From NCBI GenBank assembly GCA_000621765.1, contig JHXJ01000001.1:248001-312000 (forward strand): a DNA stretch of 64,000 nucleotides, given 5' to 3'. Below, piece after piece: positions 31,701 through 39,856 of the stretch. Position 1 is the first letter of the stretch. Each line of letters starts with the position of its first letter. The translations under genes and the position numbers were made by a program. The notes under the pieces were generated by a model. That model saw nothing but the letters and a program-made list of their open reading frames with translations. It was not told where the DNA came from and did not search any database. The stretch comes from Ruminococcaceae bacterium AB4001 (GTDB lineage Bacteria > Bacillota > Clostridia > Saccharofermentanales > Saccharofermentanaceae).

Positions 31701-34150
31701 CCGGCAGCAGTGGGAACTTCATTTGTGAATTCGGTATCTGTACTGAGCTTGTACTCATAACTTACACCGCCGTTGTAATCCTCGGGCAGAGCTGACAATG
31801 CCGGTGTGATCGTCTCGCCGATGGTTATGTCTGCGACGCGTACAGAAACCGTAAATGCTTTTTTGTTGATCTTGAAAGTATTTGTGCAGGTAGTGCCTTT
31901 GTACAGATCGTTTCCCGGAAGAGTGGCTCTTACAGAGTAGGTGCCGGCATTTTCGGGAATTACTTCCGAGTATTCGGAATCTTCATCAGAACTGAGTTTA
32001 TACTCGTATGTAACAGCCTCTGTGTAATTGTCAGGAACACCTGTAATCACAGGCGTTACAGTCTCACCGTAAGTAATGTTTGCGACGGAAACCGATACAT
32101 CCAGATCACGCCTAACGATCTCGAACTGCTCAGTGGTCGATGCAGCATTGAATACTTTTGTTGCAGCAACACTTACTGTTACTTCGTAAAGACCTGCTTC
32201 CTTCGGAATCTCGGATAAGGTCTGTGAATTGGAGAGGTCCTTAAACAGGAACGTTATAGCACTGTCAGAATCAGTATCGACCTGAGGTTCCCATATGGAA
32301 CCTGCATAGATCTTGTCAGGGAGCGTTAAGGTGAGGGTCGGATCTACAGGATCTGAGTACAGTTCAAATTCTGCAACTGATTCCTTGCCGAAAGCATCAG
32401 TAGCAGTGATGGTGACGACCTGCTTCTTACCGGCTATGCCGTTAAGACTGATCTCGCAATAACCTTCTTCATCGCCGATCGTGCTGCTAAGGTCTTTCGT
32501 TGTTCCGTTGATATCCAGGATTACCGATTCGAGCGTGTCATCGTAAACCCTTACAGTCAATGAATCTGCCGTGACCTCTGCACCATCATAGTCAACGGAC
32601 GTCTCACCGACGATTTCACCGGTTTCAGGATCAAGAATATATGCCTCGAAAGAAGGTGAGTAGTTATCGAAAATGAGGTCTTCAAAACTCGGAGATGAAA
32701 CGGATGTCGCATAGATCTCAGCGGTCTCAGCGCCGTCACTTATCCTCTTAAATCTGAAAAATGCCTGGGCATTTACATTGCCGGCCGACAGGATCTGATC
32801 TTCGCTCAGCATTACGTAATCGGCAAACCCCGTATCGGAAGCATGAGAGCATGAGATCTGGAAGCCCGAAGCAGGAACTACCTTTACTTCCTCATCGACG
32901 TAATCCTGTCCTCCGACATCCACGACATTGCCGAAGGAATAGTAATTGCCGTTGGAATCAACCTCCGATTTATCAAGATAGCCGAATTTGACACTCCGGT
33001 CTGCAGTAATAGTCGTACCATAGCTGCCTTTACCGGGTGCAACTGCACGCACTCTGTATTCTCCCGAAGTTGTAGGTTCGTCTGTTGTATAAGTGCTTCC
33101 CCAGTCGCTGGAAAACTCTACGTATGCTGTTCCAGGATATCCGGCAGCAGTGTGTATATAGGAACTGTAATCAATTGTCTGACCGACGTAAACATCAGGA
33201 ATCGCATCAAGGGTAACGTTGGGGTCATCAAAATAATCAATTGAAGATGCATCGATTACTCCGGAGACTACTGTTTCTCCTTCGTCCATACGGAGAGTGA
33301 AGGTTCCTCCTGCAGATCTGATATATCCGCTCCTGTCAGAATAAACTATTGCATTCAGGTTCTGGTCATCTTTATCAAGGTAATAATCGAAATGTATTTC
33401 TGAGCCTGATTCATCAGAATATATACCGCCTGTAATGTCAACATTGGTAGAAATGATATCTCCGTTCGGACCGTTATGGAACTTCGTAAATCCGTTATCG
33501 GCCCAATCCGGCAAATAAATATCCCATATCTCAAGAGTACCTTTGTTAGTAAACGTATGGTTACCGGATCCATTCCATAATGATCCATGCCAATGCATTG
33601 TATTATTGTTATTGATCGTACAATTTCCTGTTATGGTTGTTGTGTCATTAATTAGCAGTTCTCCGTTGTTTGTAATTTCGGTATAACCATCCATTATGAT
33701 CTCGTAAACTAGCTCTGCTGATGCTCCGTCGGCAATTATTAACTTGCCGGGTTTAGACGCATCAGTTCCGTCAATCTTTATGGGAGCAAAATCATAGTCT
33801 GCGCATACATACAATGTGACATTTTTGAGATAAGTAAAACCAAACGAATTGCTTCCGATATTTAAAGCGTCATCATAATTGCCTTTGGTTTTTGTAATTA
33901 CATAGTTTCCATCAACGTATTCAAGGTAAAAAACTCTGTCGTTTCCTGTAGCTTCCGCAGTTATCTCGATTACACCGCCATTAACATCTAAGTAACCGTC
34001 AGCATCGGTCTCAGGATATACGTAATTTGCAGCAAACGCATCTGAAGTCAATAAGTTCAAGCCTATATTAGCAGTCATCACAAGACTGAGGACGGCGCTC
34101 ACAGCCTTGGTCATTGCTTTTTTGGTAAATTTAATTTTCGTAGTCTTCAT
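28757..34150 (-). CDS. Giant secreted protein with about 11 MBG/Ig-like repeats
   Basis: 1797 aa with a Sec signal peptide (positively charged start, hydrophobic core, cleavage near AFA-A at residue 41). Residues 45-330 are rich in N, D and G and look like a beta-helix or carbohydrate-binding region. From about 690 to 1520 there are about 11 tandem repeats of roughly 78 aa. Each starts with a strand such as VTVADIYVGGTPxPxV and ends GTYxVRATIxETxxYxSTxCTxxFxI, resembling bacterial MBG/Ig-like modules. The end is a further Ig-like region. No LPXTG or S-layer anchor is seen. The operon places it between a FecR-domain protein and a CHASE2 cyclase. Confidence 0.88.
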   Translation of the reverse strand: MKTTKIKFTKKAMTKAVSAVLSLVMTANIGLNLLTSDAFAANYVYPETDADGYLDVNGGVIEITAEATGNDRVFYLEYVDGNYVITKTKGNYDDALNIGSNSFGFTYLKNVTLYVCADYDFAPIKIDGTDASKPGKLIIADGASAELVYEIIMDGYTEITNNGELLINDTTTITGNCTINNNNTMHWHGSLWNGSGNHTFTNKGTLEIWDIYLPDWADNGFTKFHNGPNGDIISTNVDITGGIYSDESGSEIHFDYYLDKDDQNLNAIVYSDRSGYIRSAGGTFTLRMDEGETVVSGVIDASSIDYFDDPNVTLDAIPDVYVGQTIDYSSYIHTAAGYPGTAYVEFSSDWGSTYTTDEPTTSGEYRVRAVAPGKGSYGTTITADRSVKFGYLDKSEVDSNGNYYSFGNVVDVGGQDYVDEEVKVVPASGFQISCSHASDTGFADYVMLSEDQILSAGNVNAQAFFRFKRISDGAETAEIYATSVSSPSFEDLIFDNYSPSFEAYILDPETGEIVGETSVDYDGAEVTADSLTVRVYDDTLESVILDINGTTKDLSSTIGDEEGYCEISLNGIAGKKQVVTITATDAFGKESVAEFELYSDPVDPTLTLTLPDKIYAGSIWEPQVDTDSDSAITFLFKDLSNSQTLSEIPKEAGLYEVTVSVAATKVFNAASTTEQFEIVRRDLDVSVSVANITYGETVTPVITGVPDNYTEAVTYEYKLSSDEDSEYSEVIPENAGTYSVRATLPGNDLYKGTTCTNTFKINKKAFTVSVRVADITIGETITPALSALPEDYNGGVSYEYKLSTDTEFTNEVPTAAGTYTIRATLAATANYESTTCTATFKINKKTAEASVTVEDIVFLEIPDPVVTTESDGKDKATFEYKLSTAAETAYSDTVPRDAGTYDVRATIPETDTYLSTTCTTTFTISRKDVSATVTVADIYVGGTPIPKVRTQSDGTITYEYKEAGALDSSYSSDIPTAAGTYTVRATIAATANFESTYCTADFNVKKITLTADIVVNNIVYGETVSPYVVPSADDYEVDEEAIVFEYKLSSDLDSAYTDDKPTEAGTYTVRATLPETDKYLGATSEKSFSINPRQPEASVTISDITLGDIPSPEVTTDSTGEQIIEYRLNTSDTYSEDIPSVAGEYTVRVTIQATKNYTGTTCTAEFTVNKRPASAEVYVEDIIFGGTIKPIVTTDSNGKDKTTYEYKLLTDSTYTTTVPTDAGTYSVRATIPETDEFLSTSCTSTFTIEKKEPEASVSVADIFVGGTPNPVVTSESDGKATYEYKISTADNKTYSSTVPTAAGTYSVRATIAETANYLSTTCEKTFNIKKNAATATVTVSDIVVGETPNPKVETISNGKVTIEYRLSSEKDFTEKVPTAAGTYDVRATIAESDKYLSTSCATTFTIAKKTPKASVTVANIYVGGVVKPVVTTESEVGDKAEFEYRLSSGSAFTSTVPSAAGTYTVRATIPETAEFGSTTCTCEFTISLNPVTVMELTVADIYVGQTVKPEYKVDSDGQVTIRYKEADSNDSYTTEKPTKPGRYIALATVAETNTYASDSRTAEFSISYLKAPATAFIPEGTSGNNGFFTSDVVLKAPTGYKISNKLGGEYKDSIPYTEGLETIYLRRNDGALTDGIKIADKPQIDKTAPSVKTTTGTLDNGTTMYASNLDITADDKNLDSITVKDSNGKTISGNGNITTLSPGYGVMTFTISAVDKAGNTTTVKVTLMSEWLQDRILPADVPLPLEVKENYALDDGTWTVNMTDSNGNVVEDTTVYNGNMQVYVNENADYTFTKVAN

Positions 34151-34180
34151 AAGAATTACCCCTGTTTGCAGATAGCTTTA

Positions 34181-35089
34181 TTATTGCCACTCGATGGTAG
34201 TGTCATGTTCAATGGGAGTGTTAAAGTCAAACTCCCAGCTTCCCGAAGGAGCAGGGCTGAGTGACGGGATCTGGGCCAACTCACCCTTATTGACCGTCTG
34301 TGTTCCGAATACCTGTCCGTTATATGTGAAATTTACGTAATAAGGTCCATTAAGGAGTCTGACGATCTCCGGACTTGTTATGGACAATTCCTGGTTTTCG
34401 TTTTCGATCTTGTCCTTCAGTCTGAGAAGTTCGTCTTCAGGGATTGTACTGTAGTCGATATCCATCGGCTCAGAAACGAGATAATCAGTAGTGGTGGCGT
34501 CCTCATAAATGATTACTTCCTTACCCATAGGGACTAAGACGTCTTCAACAGATGTTTTGCCGTCCTTATAGACAAGTCTTGTAGATACGGAGCCCTGGAA
34601 ACAGCAGACTCTCGTGTATGTGACGCCACCCTTGGTGTATACGGATGTGTAGAAGACGGTGCCTCTTACGGACATCGCGGAGTTTGGAGTATTGATCTCA
34701 TAAGTGGAGTCGGCAGAGAGCTTGTTCCTGATGTCGCTCGTGATGCTGCCCTCCAAAAGTTCGATCGATGTCTTGCTGTGGGCGCTTGTGCCTGTGGCGA
34801 CGAGCTTGATCGTCGTATGCTCATCCAGGGTCATGAACTTGTCGTCATCAGCCTGAATGGTCATGCGTCCCGTGACAAGCGAGATCTGGTCGCCGCTCTC
34901 TAAGACCATGTTAGGGTAAGGTGTGATATCACCTTTGTTCTCTCGCGTTACTGTTCCTGTTCCTTCGAAATCAAACAGCTTGAGAAGACGGTAGCTGTTT
35001 CCTTTCGAGAAAACAACAACAAGAGTAACAGCGACGGCAACAACTGCAACAGCTGCACCTACGATAATAGCGATAGTCTTTTTAGACAT
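34181..35089 (-). CDS. Membrane-anchored FecR-domain protein
   Basis: 302 aa. One TM segment at about 5-27, then an extracytoplasmic FecR domain (about 50-190): LESGDQISLVTGRMTIQADDDKFMTLDEHTTIKL, INTPNSAMSVRGTVF and FQGSVSTRL. In FecR sigma-regulating systems this domain senses envelope signals; stand-alone ones are often linked to secreted adhesins. A short Ig-like C-terminus ends in EHDTTIEWQ. It is first in an operon with the giant repeat protein (30 bp gap) and the CHASE2 cyclase. Confidence 0.85.
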   Translation of the reverse strand: MSKKTIAIIVGAAVAVVAVAVTLVVVFSKGNSYRLLKLFDFEGTGTVTRENKGDITPYPNMVLESGDQISLVTGRMTIQADDDKFMTLDEHTTIKLVATGTSAHSKTSIELLEGSITSDIRNKLSADSTYEINTPNSAMSVRGTVFYTSVYTKGGVTYTRVCCFQGSVSTRLVYKDGKTSVEDVLVPMGKEVIIYEDATTTDYLVSEPMDIDYSTIPEDELLRLKDKIENENQELSITSPEIVRLLNGPYYVNFTYNGQVFGTQTVNKGELAQIPSLSPAPSGSWEFDFNTPIEHDTTIEWQ

Positions 35090-35224
35090 AAAACACCCCC
35101 AGCGTATAAAAACCCATCATCATTATAAATAATTTGTTAAAGAATATAAACGGGGGAATATTGCATTCCTGTGATAATTTCAACGATATCGTGGAAAATG
35201 TCCTCAAATTCTATTTTCGAGCCG

Positions 35225-35288
35225 TTTAGGGACATTTTTTCAAAAAAAGTGTTCTTTTTTTCGAAAAATTTGGCATTTAGGGACATTT
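35225..35288. repeat. Two 13-bp direct repeats upstream of the FecR operon
   Basis: TTTAGGGACATTT occurs at 35225-35237 and 35276-35288, 51 bp apart, flanking an A/T-rich TTTTTTTCGAAAAA tract. They lie between the FecR operon start and the 3' end of the methyltransferase gene and may be regulatory. Confidence 0.5.
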
Positions 35289-35356
35289 CAGCTGGCATGG
35301 AGAAGCCATGCTGATAACCGGCACAATTGTAGAGAAGGAAATCAATTTAACCATTG

Positions 35357-35370
35357 AGGGCCCGGGCCCT
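35357..35370. repeat. 14-bp GC palindrome at the stop codon of the methyltransferase gene
   Basis: AGGGCCCGGGCCCT is perfectly palindromic and abuts the stop codon of the TrmH-like gene. No T-run follows on either strand. Confidence 0.5.
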
Positions 35371-36200
35371 TATTTCATCAGTTCCCAGAAGCTGATCGCG
35401 CTTGCTGCCGCTACATTCAGGGAATCGACGCCATGGCACATGGGGATCATGACGCGGTAATCACTGGCAGATATTACGTCTTTTGAGAGCCCTGTTCCTT
35501 CGGTGCCGAGAAGAACGGCGAGCTTCGGGTTTGCGCGGATCTCATCGTTGTCGACGTTGGTGGAATCTTCGGTCAAAGCCATCGCGACCGTCTTAAACCC
35601 ATAGGATTGAAGAAGATGCGTCAGGGCGACACCGTCCGATTCTTCCCTTGATGCTTTTGCCCATGGAATCTGGAAAACGGTTCCCATGCTGACCCTGGCT
35701 ACACGCCTTGTGAGCGGATCGACGGAAGGGTGGGTGAGAAGGACTCCGTCCATTCCGAGAGCTGCGGCAGAACGGAAGATGGCTCCGACATTTGCAGGAT
35801 TTACAACGTCCATCAGGACGGCGATGCGCTTCTTGTCTTTGCAGAAGTCCTGAATCGATTCTTCGGGTTTTCTCCGCAAGGTCATCCACAGGCCGCGGAC
35901 CAGGTGATAACCGATTATTCCCGAGATGACTTCGCGCGGCGCGGTATATACGGGGAGAGATTCGAGCTTTTCTTTGCCGCAGAGTCTTTCGATCGCCTCG
36001 AAAACAGGAGCGGCTTCAACCTCGAGCCTGTCTGTCTCAACGAGCATCGACAAGGGTTCGTATCCGGCTTCGAGCGCGCGTAAGATCACATATGCAGTCT
36101 CGGCAAGAAAGGTCCCGTTCTCACGGAACTGGGGCTCTGTGGTTCTTGCGAATGCGTCCATTTCGGGAGCGTTGATGTCATTTATCTCGATAAATCTCAT
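35370..36200 (-). CDS. SpoU/TrmH-family RNA 2'-O-methyltransferase
   Basis: About 276 aa. The N-terminal substrate-binding part is followed by the SPOUT knot with all three motifs: NVGAIFRSAAALGMDGVLL, VLLGTEGTGLS and IPMCHGVDSLNVAAASAI. It methylates ribose 2'-OH in rRNA or tRNA using S-adenosylmethionine. I place the start at 36200 because the longer reading frame runs into a terminator-like hairpin at 36276-36312. Its ribosome site is weak (AGAGAAA), so the start is not certain; 36233 is an alternative. Confidence 0.85.
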   Translation of the reverse strand: MRFIEINDINAPEMDAFARTTEPQFRENGTFLAETAYVILRALEAGYEPLSMLVETDRLEVEAAPVFEAIERLCGKEKLESLPVYTAPREVISGIIGYHLVRGLWMTLRRKPEESIQDFCKDKKRIAVLMDVVNPANVGAIFRSAAALGMDGVLLTHPSVDPLTRRVARVSMGTVFQIPWAKASREESDGVALTHLLQSYGFKTVAMALTEDSTNVDNDEIRANPKLAVLLGTEGTGLSKDVISASDYRVMIPMCHGVDSLNVAAASAISFWELMK

Positions 36201-36275
36201 TTGGCTGTTTTCTCTGGTTTTTGATTTACTCATTATTTTAGCAAATGAGGAATATTGCAAGCGCATACAGTATGA

Positions 36276-36312
36276 GAGCCGCCTCAAAGAGATGCTCTCT
36301 TTAAGACGGCTC
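36276..36312. terminator. Hairpin terminator between CPBP and methyltransferase genes
   Basis: Arms 36276-36292 and 36296-36312 pair at 15 of 17 positions with a 3-nt loop. It should end transcription from the CPBP gene. It lacks a long T-run on the minus strand. Confidence 0.6.
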
Positions 36313-36339
36313 TGCAGATGGAAAGGGGCTTAAGTTATA

Positions 36340-37209
36340 TCAGGCCTTAACTGATGTGACGGATACGTCAGCCTTCTTTTTAGCGGATGACTTGTCTGTA
36401 AGGATGCCTGCGAAGTAAACAGCAAGAAGGATTCCGCCGATTACAGTAAGTGCGATGAGGACAGGTTCAGTCATGTCGTTGAAGGCGGGGATAGCGTTTG
36501 TAATCGTTGCGAATGAGTTGATGATGATGTGGAAGATCATGCCGGGAACGATGGAACCTGACTTGATCCTTACAACGCAGATGATCATGCCGACTGTTGC
36601 TGCCCAGATGGCCCAGAGGAGGCTGCCGTGGCAGAGTCCGAAGATTACGGAAGAGATGATAGCTGCAACGATGGAAGGCATAGCCTTTTCGAGCCTGCTG
36701 AAGATATATCCTCTGAATACGATCTCTTCCATGACCGGAACGAGAATCGAATTTGTGATGATGCCGAGTACGAGTGATGATGTTGAAATATTTGTCAGTC
36801 CATTCTGGAGTGTGCTCATCATTTCCTGGGGAATGGGGAGGAACAGTAAGATGAAGTTCAGGAAGAACATTCCGCCGACAGCGCCGATAACAGTGAAGAT
36901 GATCTGCTTGCCGGATGCTTTCCTGATATCTGCTTCTTTTGCGAGGCTGGTCTTCTTGACCTTTTCGATGATGAAGTATGTCAGAATTACAAGGACAGAG
37001 GTGATGAGAAGGGCGATTACCGTTGCATTACCGACGTTCGCCTGAACATATTCCGTGATTTCTTCTACACTTGCGCCTGCTGCGCTCATTTTTCTGCTTT
37101 CTACATATCCGTAGATAAACTGGGAAATGAAGACGATGATGTTAAGAGGTATGAAATACACTGCAAAGTAAGCAAGTGCCTTCAGGATCTGGGTGATTAC
37201 TTTTTTCAT
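36340..37209 (-). CDS. CPBP-family intramembrane metalloprotease
   Basis: 289 aa with eight or so hydrophobic segments. The CPBP/Abi motifs are in order: EEIVFRGYIF near residue 160, FGLCHGSLLWAIWA near 195 and GMIFHIIINS near 230. These supply the glutamates and histidines of the intramembrane metal site. Family members process prenylated proteins or bacteriocin-related peptides; the substrate here is unknown. A GGAAGATATAAC site precedes the ATG. Confidence 0.9.
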   Translation of the reverse strand: MKKVITQILKALAYFAVYFIPLNIIVFISQFIYGYVESRKMSAAGASVEEITEYVQANVGNATVIALLITSVLVILTYFIIEKVKKTSLAKEADIRKASGKQIIFTVIGAVGGMFFLNFILLFLPIPQEMMSTLQNGLTNISTSSLVLGIITNSILVPVMEEIVFRGYIFSRLEKAMPSIVAAIISSVIFGLCHGSLLWAIWAATVGMIICVVRIKSGSIVPGMIFHIIINSFATITNAIPAFNDMTEPVLIALTVIGGILLAVYFAGILTDKSSAKKKADVSVTSVKA

Positions 37210-37336
37210 TGTTATATCTTCCTTTCGTCAAACCTGAGGCGATTATAGCAACGGGAAAGTGCCGTCCCGGCGCATATGTTGTGAATTGCGCTTTTTGAGT
37301 CGTGAATGGTAAGTGCACCGTGCAAATTGTTTGTTG

Positions 37337-37342
37337 TATAAT
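37337..37342 (+). promoter_or_regulatory. -10 box of the LytTR two-component operon
   Basis: TATAAT at 37337-37342, 36 bp before the response-regulator ATG, which has an AAAGGAAC ribosome site. The -35 region is poor (GTGCAC near 37313), which suits an activated promoter. Confidence 0.5.
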
Positions 37343-37377
37343 TCAAAATAACCAAAAACAAAGGAACCCGGGCTGCT

Positions 37378-38088
37378 ATGCGTATCGCTATATGTGACGA
37401 CGAAGAAAAGTACAGGATACAGTTAAAGACACTGTTAGATAAGCTTCTCATCAATACCGACGATGATATCGAGACTTTCTCTGACGGCACCGTGCTTGCC
37501 CGTAAATTCGGAGAAGAAGCGTTTGACCTGGTGTTCCTTGACATAGAGATGCCCGCAGTAGACGGTATAACTCTCGCGAGAAAACTGAGGGCCGTTTCCG
37601 ATAAGGTCTTTATCGTATTCCTCACGGGCCATGTCGAATATGCACTTGAAGGCTATGAAGTAAACGCGCTCAGATATCTTACCAAGCCTGTCGATGTCGA
37701 AAAGTTAAAGGAAGTCCTGAGTTATGTCAGGGAAAAACTCGGCAGCGCCAGACAGATAATGATCAGGGAAGACGGCGAAGAAGTCATAATCAACATCAAC
37801 GATGTCATCTACCTTGAATCGATGAACCAGAATGTCAGGATAGTTACCGTAAAGGGTGAACACACCATAAGATATAACATCGGTGATTTTGAAGAGCAGC
37901 TGAAGGATGACGGTTTTTTCAGGATCCACAGGGGATACCTGATCTCACTTTCGAAAGTGAAAAGGCTTGTTAAGACGGATGTCATTTTAGATGGCGGCAT
38001 CGGAGAAGTGACCCTTCCTGTGAGCAGGAGCAACATCAAGCCGCTGAAAGATGCTCTGTATTCTTACATAGAAGGGACAGCTTTCTGA
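37378..38088 (+). CDS. LytTR-family response regulator
   Basis: 236 aa. Receiver domain at 1-120 with acidic pocket CDDEEKY, phospho-acceptor aspartate in FLDIEMP, and lysine in LTKPVD. A LytTR DNA-binding domain occupies about 130-235 (VIYLESMNQNVRIV, FFRIHRGYLISLSKV, LPVSRSNIKPLKDAL). This is the AgrA/VirR class, typically controlling secretion, bacteriocin or quorum-sensing genes. One base separates it from the kinase gene. Confidence 0.94.
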   Translation: MRIAICDDEEKYRIQLKTLLDKLLINTDDDIETFSDGTVLARKFGEEAFDLVFLDIEMPAVDGITLARKLRAVSDKVFIVFLTGHVEYALEGYEVNALRYLTKPVDVEKLKEVLSYVREKLGSARQIMIREDGEEVIININDVIYLESMNQNVRIVTVKGEHTIRYNIGDFEEQLKDDGFFRIHRGYLISLSKVKRLVKTDVILDGGIGEVTLPVSRSNIKPLKDALYSYIEGTAF

Positions 38089-38089
38089 T

Positions 38090-39493
38090 ATGGATGATGT
38101 GCTTGGCATTATAGGCCTCTGCCTGATGTATCTGGCCATGGTGTTTATACAGCTTCTTGTTGTGATGATAGCAGTGGTCTTTCTTGGAAGAAATGCGGTC
38201 ATAACGCGCAAACATATCTTTCTGGCAGCAGGCGTCGGCATCATTTATCTGGCGGAAAATGTCATTACAAATATTATGTTTCCGGACGGTTTGGATCCGG
38301 ATACATTAATGACAATCAACATGGTTACAACCACGATCCTGACAATATATGCCTTTGTTTTTTTCCTTCTTGTCTATAAGGAAAAGAGGTTTTTAAGAGC
38401 GATCGAATCAACGATCTGTTATTACCTGTTGGAGCTGTATATCTCTACATTGGCGCAGATCACTGTCGTTTATTTTGCAGGCGGAACCGAAGAAAAATTC
38501 GTTGAGATATTCATCGACGGCATCTCACAATCAAAAGAGTGGACAGCCATTTCCATCCTGGTATTTATTCTGACTTCCGGCCTGATCGCGATAATATACT
38601 TCGGTTTTTACAGACAGCACAAACAGTTCATCATCAGCATTCCATACCGCATACTGTTTGTCGTCTGGCTGGTCCTCATGACCATTATTCCTTTCATTCC
38701 CGCAGTTCTTCCGGGAGAAGAAATAACTTTTGAACAACGGTATTACGTGATGAGCGTCCTGTTCGGAGCAGGAGCAATGCTCCTGGGTCTTGTAGTTCCT
38801 CTCGCAGTTATTATCCTTACGACCGAGAGGACCATGGCAGAGAAGAACAAGTACCAGGAATCCTACCTGATGGCAGAACTCGAATACATTGAACAGTATA
38901 AGCGCAAGCAGGTTGAGACAAGGGCCTTCAGGCATGACATAATCAACAACCTTTCCATGACGCAGATGATGCTCGAGGAAGGCCACATCGATGAAGCTAA
39001 AGAACACATCGGCGATATGCTCGGCAACGTCAAAGGTTTTTCTCCCCGCTACATCACCGGAGATGAGATGCTCGATCTCATCGTCTCCATGAAGGCTGAC
39101 AAGATGGAAGAAAAGAACATCGCATTCTCATCTGACGGAGTCATTGACGGTGGCCTGAAGATCAAGCCGATGGATATGTGCAGCATCTTTGCAAACGCAC
39201 TGGACAACGCGATAGAAGCCGCATCCAAGTGCCCCGATCCTTCGGTCACATTAAACATCAAGAGAACAAATACTTTCTTTATCATCAAGATAACCAATAC
39301 GGCATTGGCTAAGGTCGATGTCGAAAAGCTTATGTCCTCATCCGGTTATACGACCAAGAAGGATACGGAGCATCACGGATTTGGCCTTCTCAATATCCGC
39401 ACTGCCGTCGAAAAGTACAACGGCATGCTGAAAGGCGAATCTGATGACAACTCATTCTCGCTGTCGATAATGGTGCCTAGAGCGAACGGGTAA
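38090..39493 (+). CDS. AgrC-like sensor histidine kinase
   Basis: 467 aa. Six or seven TM helices occupy the first 245 residues, without an extracytoplasmic domain. A cytosolic kinase follows: phospho-acceptor FRHDIINNLSMTQ near 280, N-box IFANALDNAIEAA near 365 and G-box GFGLLNIRTAVEKYNG near 425 (GHKL, HATPase_c_5 type). It pairs with the LytTR regulator one base upstream. The ligand is probably a peptide, by analogy with AgrC, but no peptide gene is seen nearby. Confidence 0.92.
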   Translation: MDDVLGIIGLCLMYLAMVFIQLLVVMIAVVFLGRNAVITRKHIFLAAGVGIIYLAENVITNIMFPDGLDPDTLMTINMVTTTILTIYAFVFFLLVYKEKRFLRAIESTICYYLLELYISTLAQITVVYFAGGTEEKFVEIFIDGISQSKEWTAISILVFILTSGLIAIIYFGFYRQHKQFIISIPYRILFVVWLVLMTIIPFIPAVLPGEEITFEQRYYVMSVLFGAGAMLLGLVVPLAVIILTTERTMAEKNKYQESYLMAELEYIEQYKRKQVETRAFRHDIINNLSMTQMMLEEGHIDEAKEHIGDMLGNVKGFSPRYITGDEMLDLIVSMKADKMEEKNIAFSSDGVIDGGLKIKPMDMCSIFANALDNAIEAASKCPDPSVTLNIKRTNTFFIIKITNTALAKVDVEKLMSSSGYTTKKDTEHHGFGLLNIRTAVEKYNGMLKGESDDNSFSLSIMVPRANG

Positions 39494-39772
39494 GGGTAGG
39501 ATCTTATAAGTTCGATTTCTAATCGTCTCAATGAGACTTATTCCACAACAATCAGTGCCTGATGTGCTAATGGCAGAGGTTTCCTAAAGGGATTCCAGGA
39601 GTCTCGTAACATTGGCTTGTGGCAGGGAATTTCGAATTTTTTTTTACAATTAGTTCGTTGTTAAACATAAATAACTTTGATAATCTTATTTCAATAGTTT
39701 TTGATATATTGACAAGGTGAATTATGGCATTTTCAGATATAAATATCATAGTTAAGCTAGCCTGACCATAAT
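39494..39772. other. Intergenic stretch at the left edge of the AT-rich island
   Basis: No gene is supported. A small GTCTC/GAGAC hairpin lies at 39525-39537. After about 39630 the sequence becomes markedly AT-rich (T-run near 39640) and stays so to about 52270. A tRNA-like stretch near 39555-39620 was considered and rejected. Confidence 0.5.
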
Positions 39773-39856
39773 ATGAATGGACATCAGTTTCCTGCTTCAT
39801 TTAGAGAGCATGTTATAAAAATGGAAAATTCTCATAAAGGAGCCCAATATGGATAA
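39773..39856 (+). CDS. Possible 27-aa upstream peptide with NGHQFP motif
   Basis: This short ORF (MNGHQFPASF...) ends by overlapping the first eight bases of the giant kinase gene, so it could couple translation. Its NGHQFP motif recurs in the small ORF at 50966-51130 at the other end of the island. No ribosome site is obvious, and it could be a remnant of a longer gene. Confidence 0.25.
   Translation: MNGHQFPASFREHVIKMENSHKGAQYG

Noticed and set aside
29600-32000. CRISPR-like or direct-repeat array
   Set aside because: The periodicity of about 235 bp comes from protein repeats of the giant exoprotein; units are long, coding and imperfect, with no unique spacers.
39555-39620. tRNA-like fragment at the island's left edge (possible attachment site)
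   Set aside because: A D-arm-like segment and a CCTAAA loop are suggestive, but acceptor and T-arm do not pair and no duplicate was found near the right edge.
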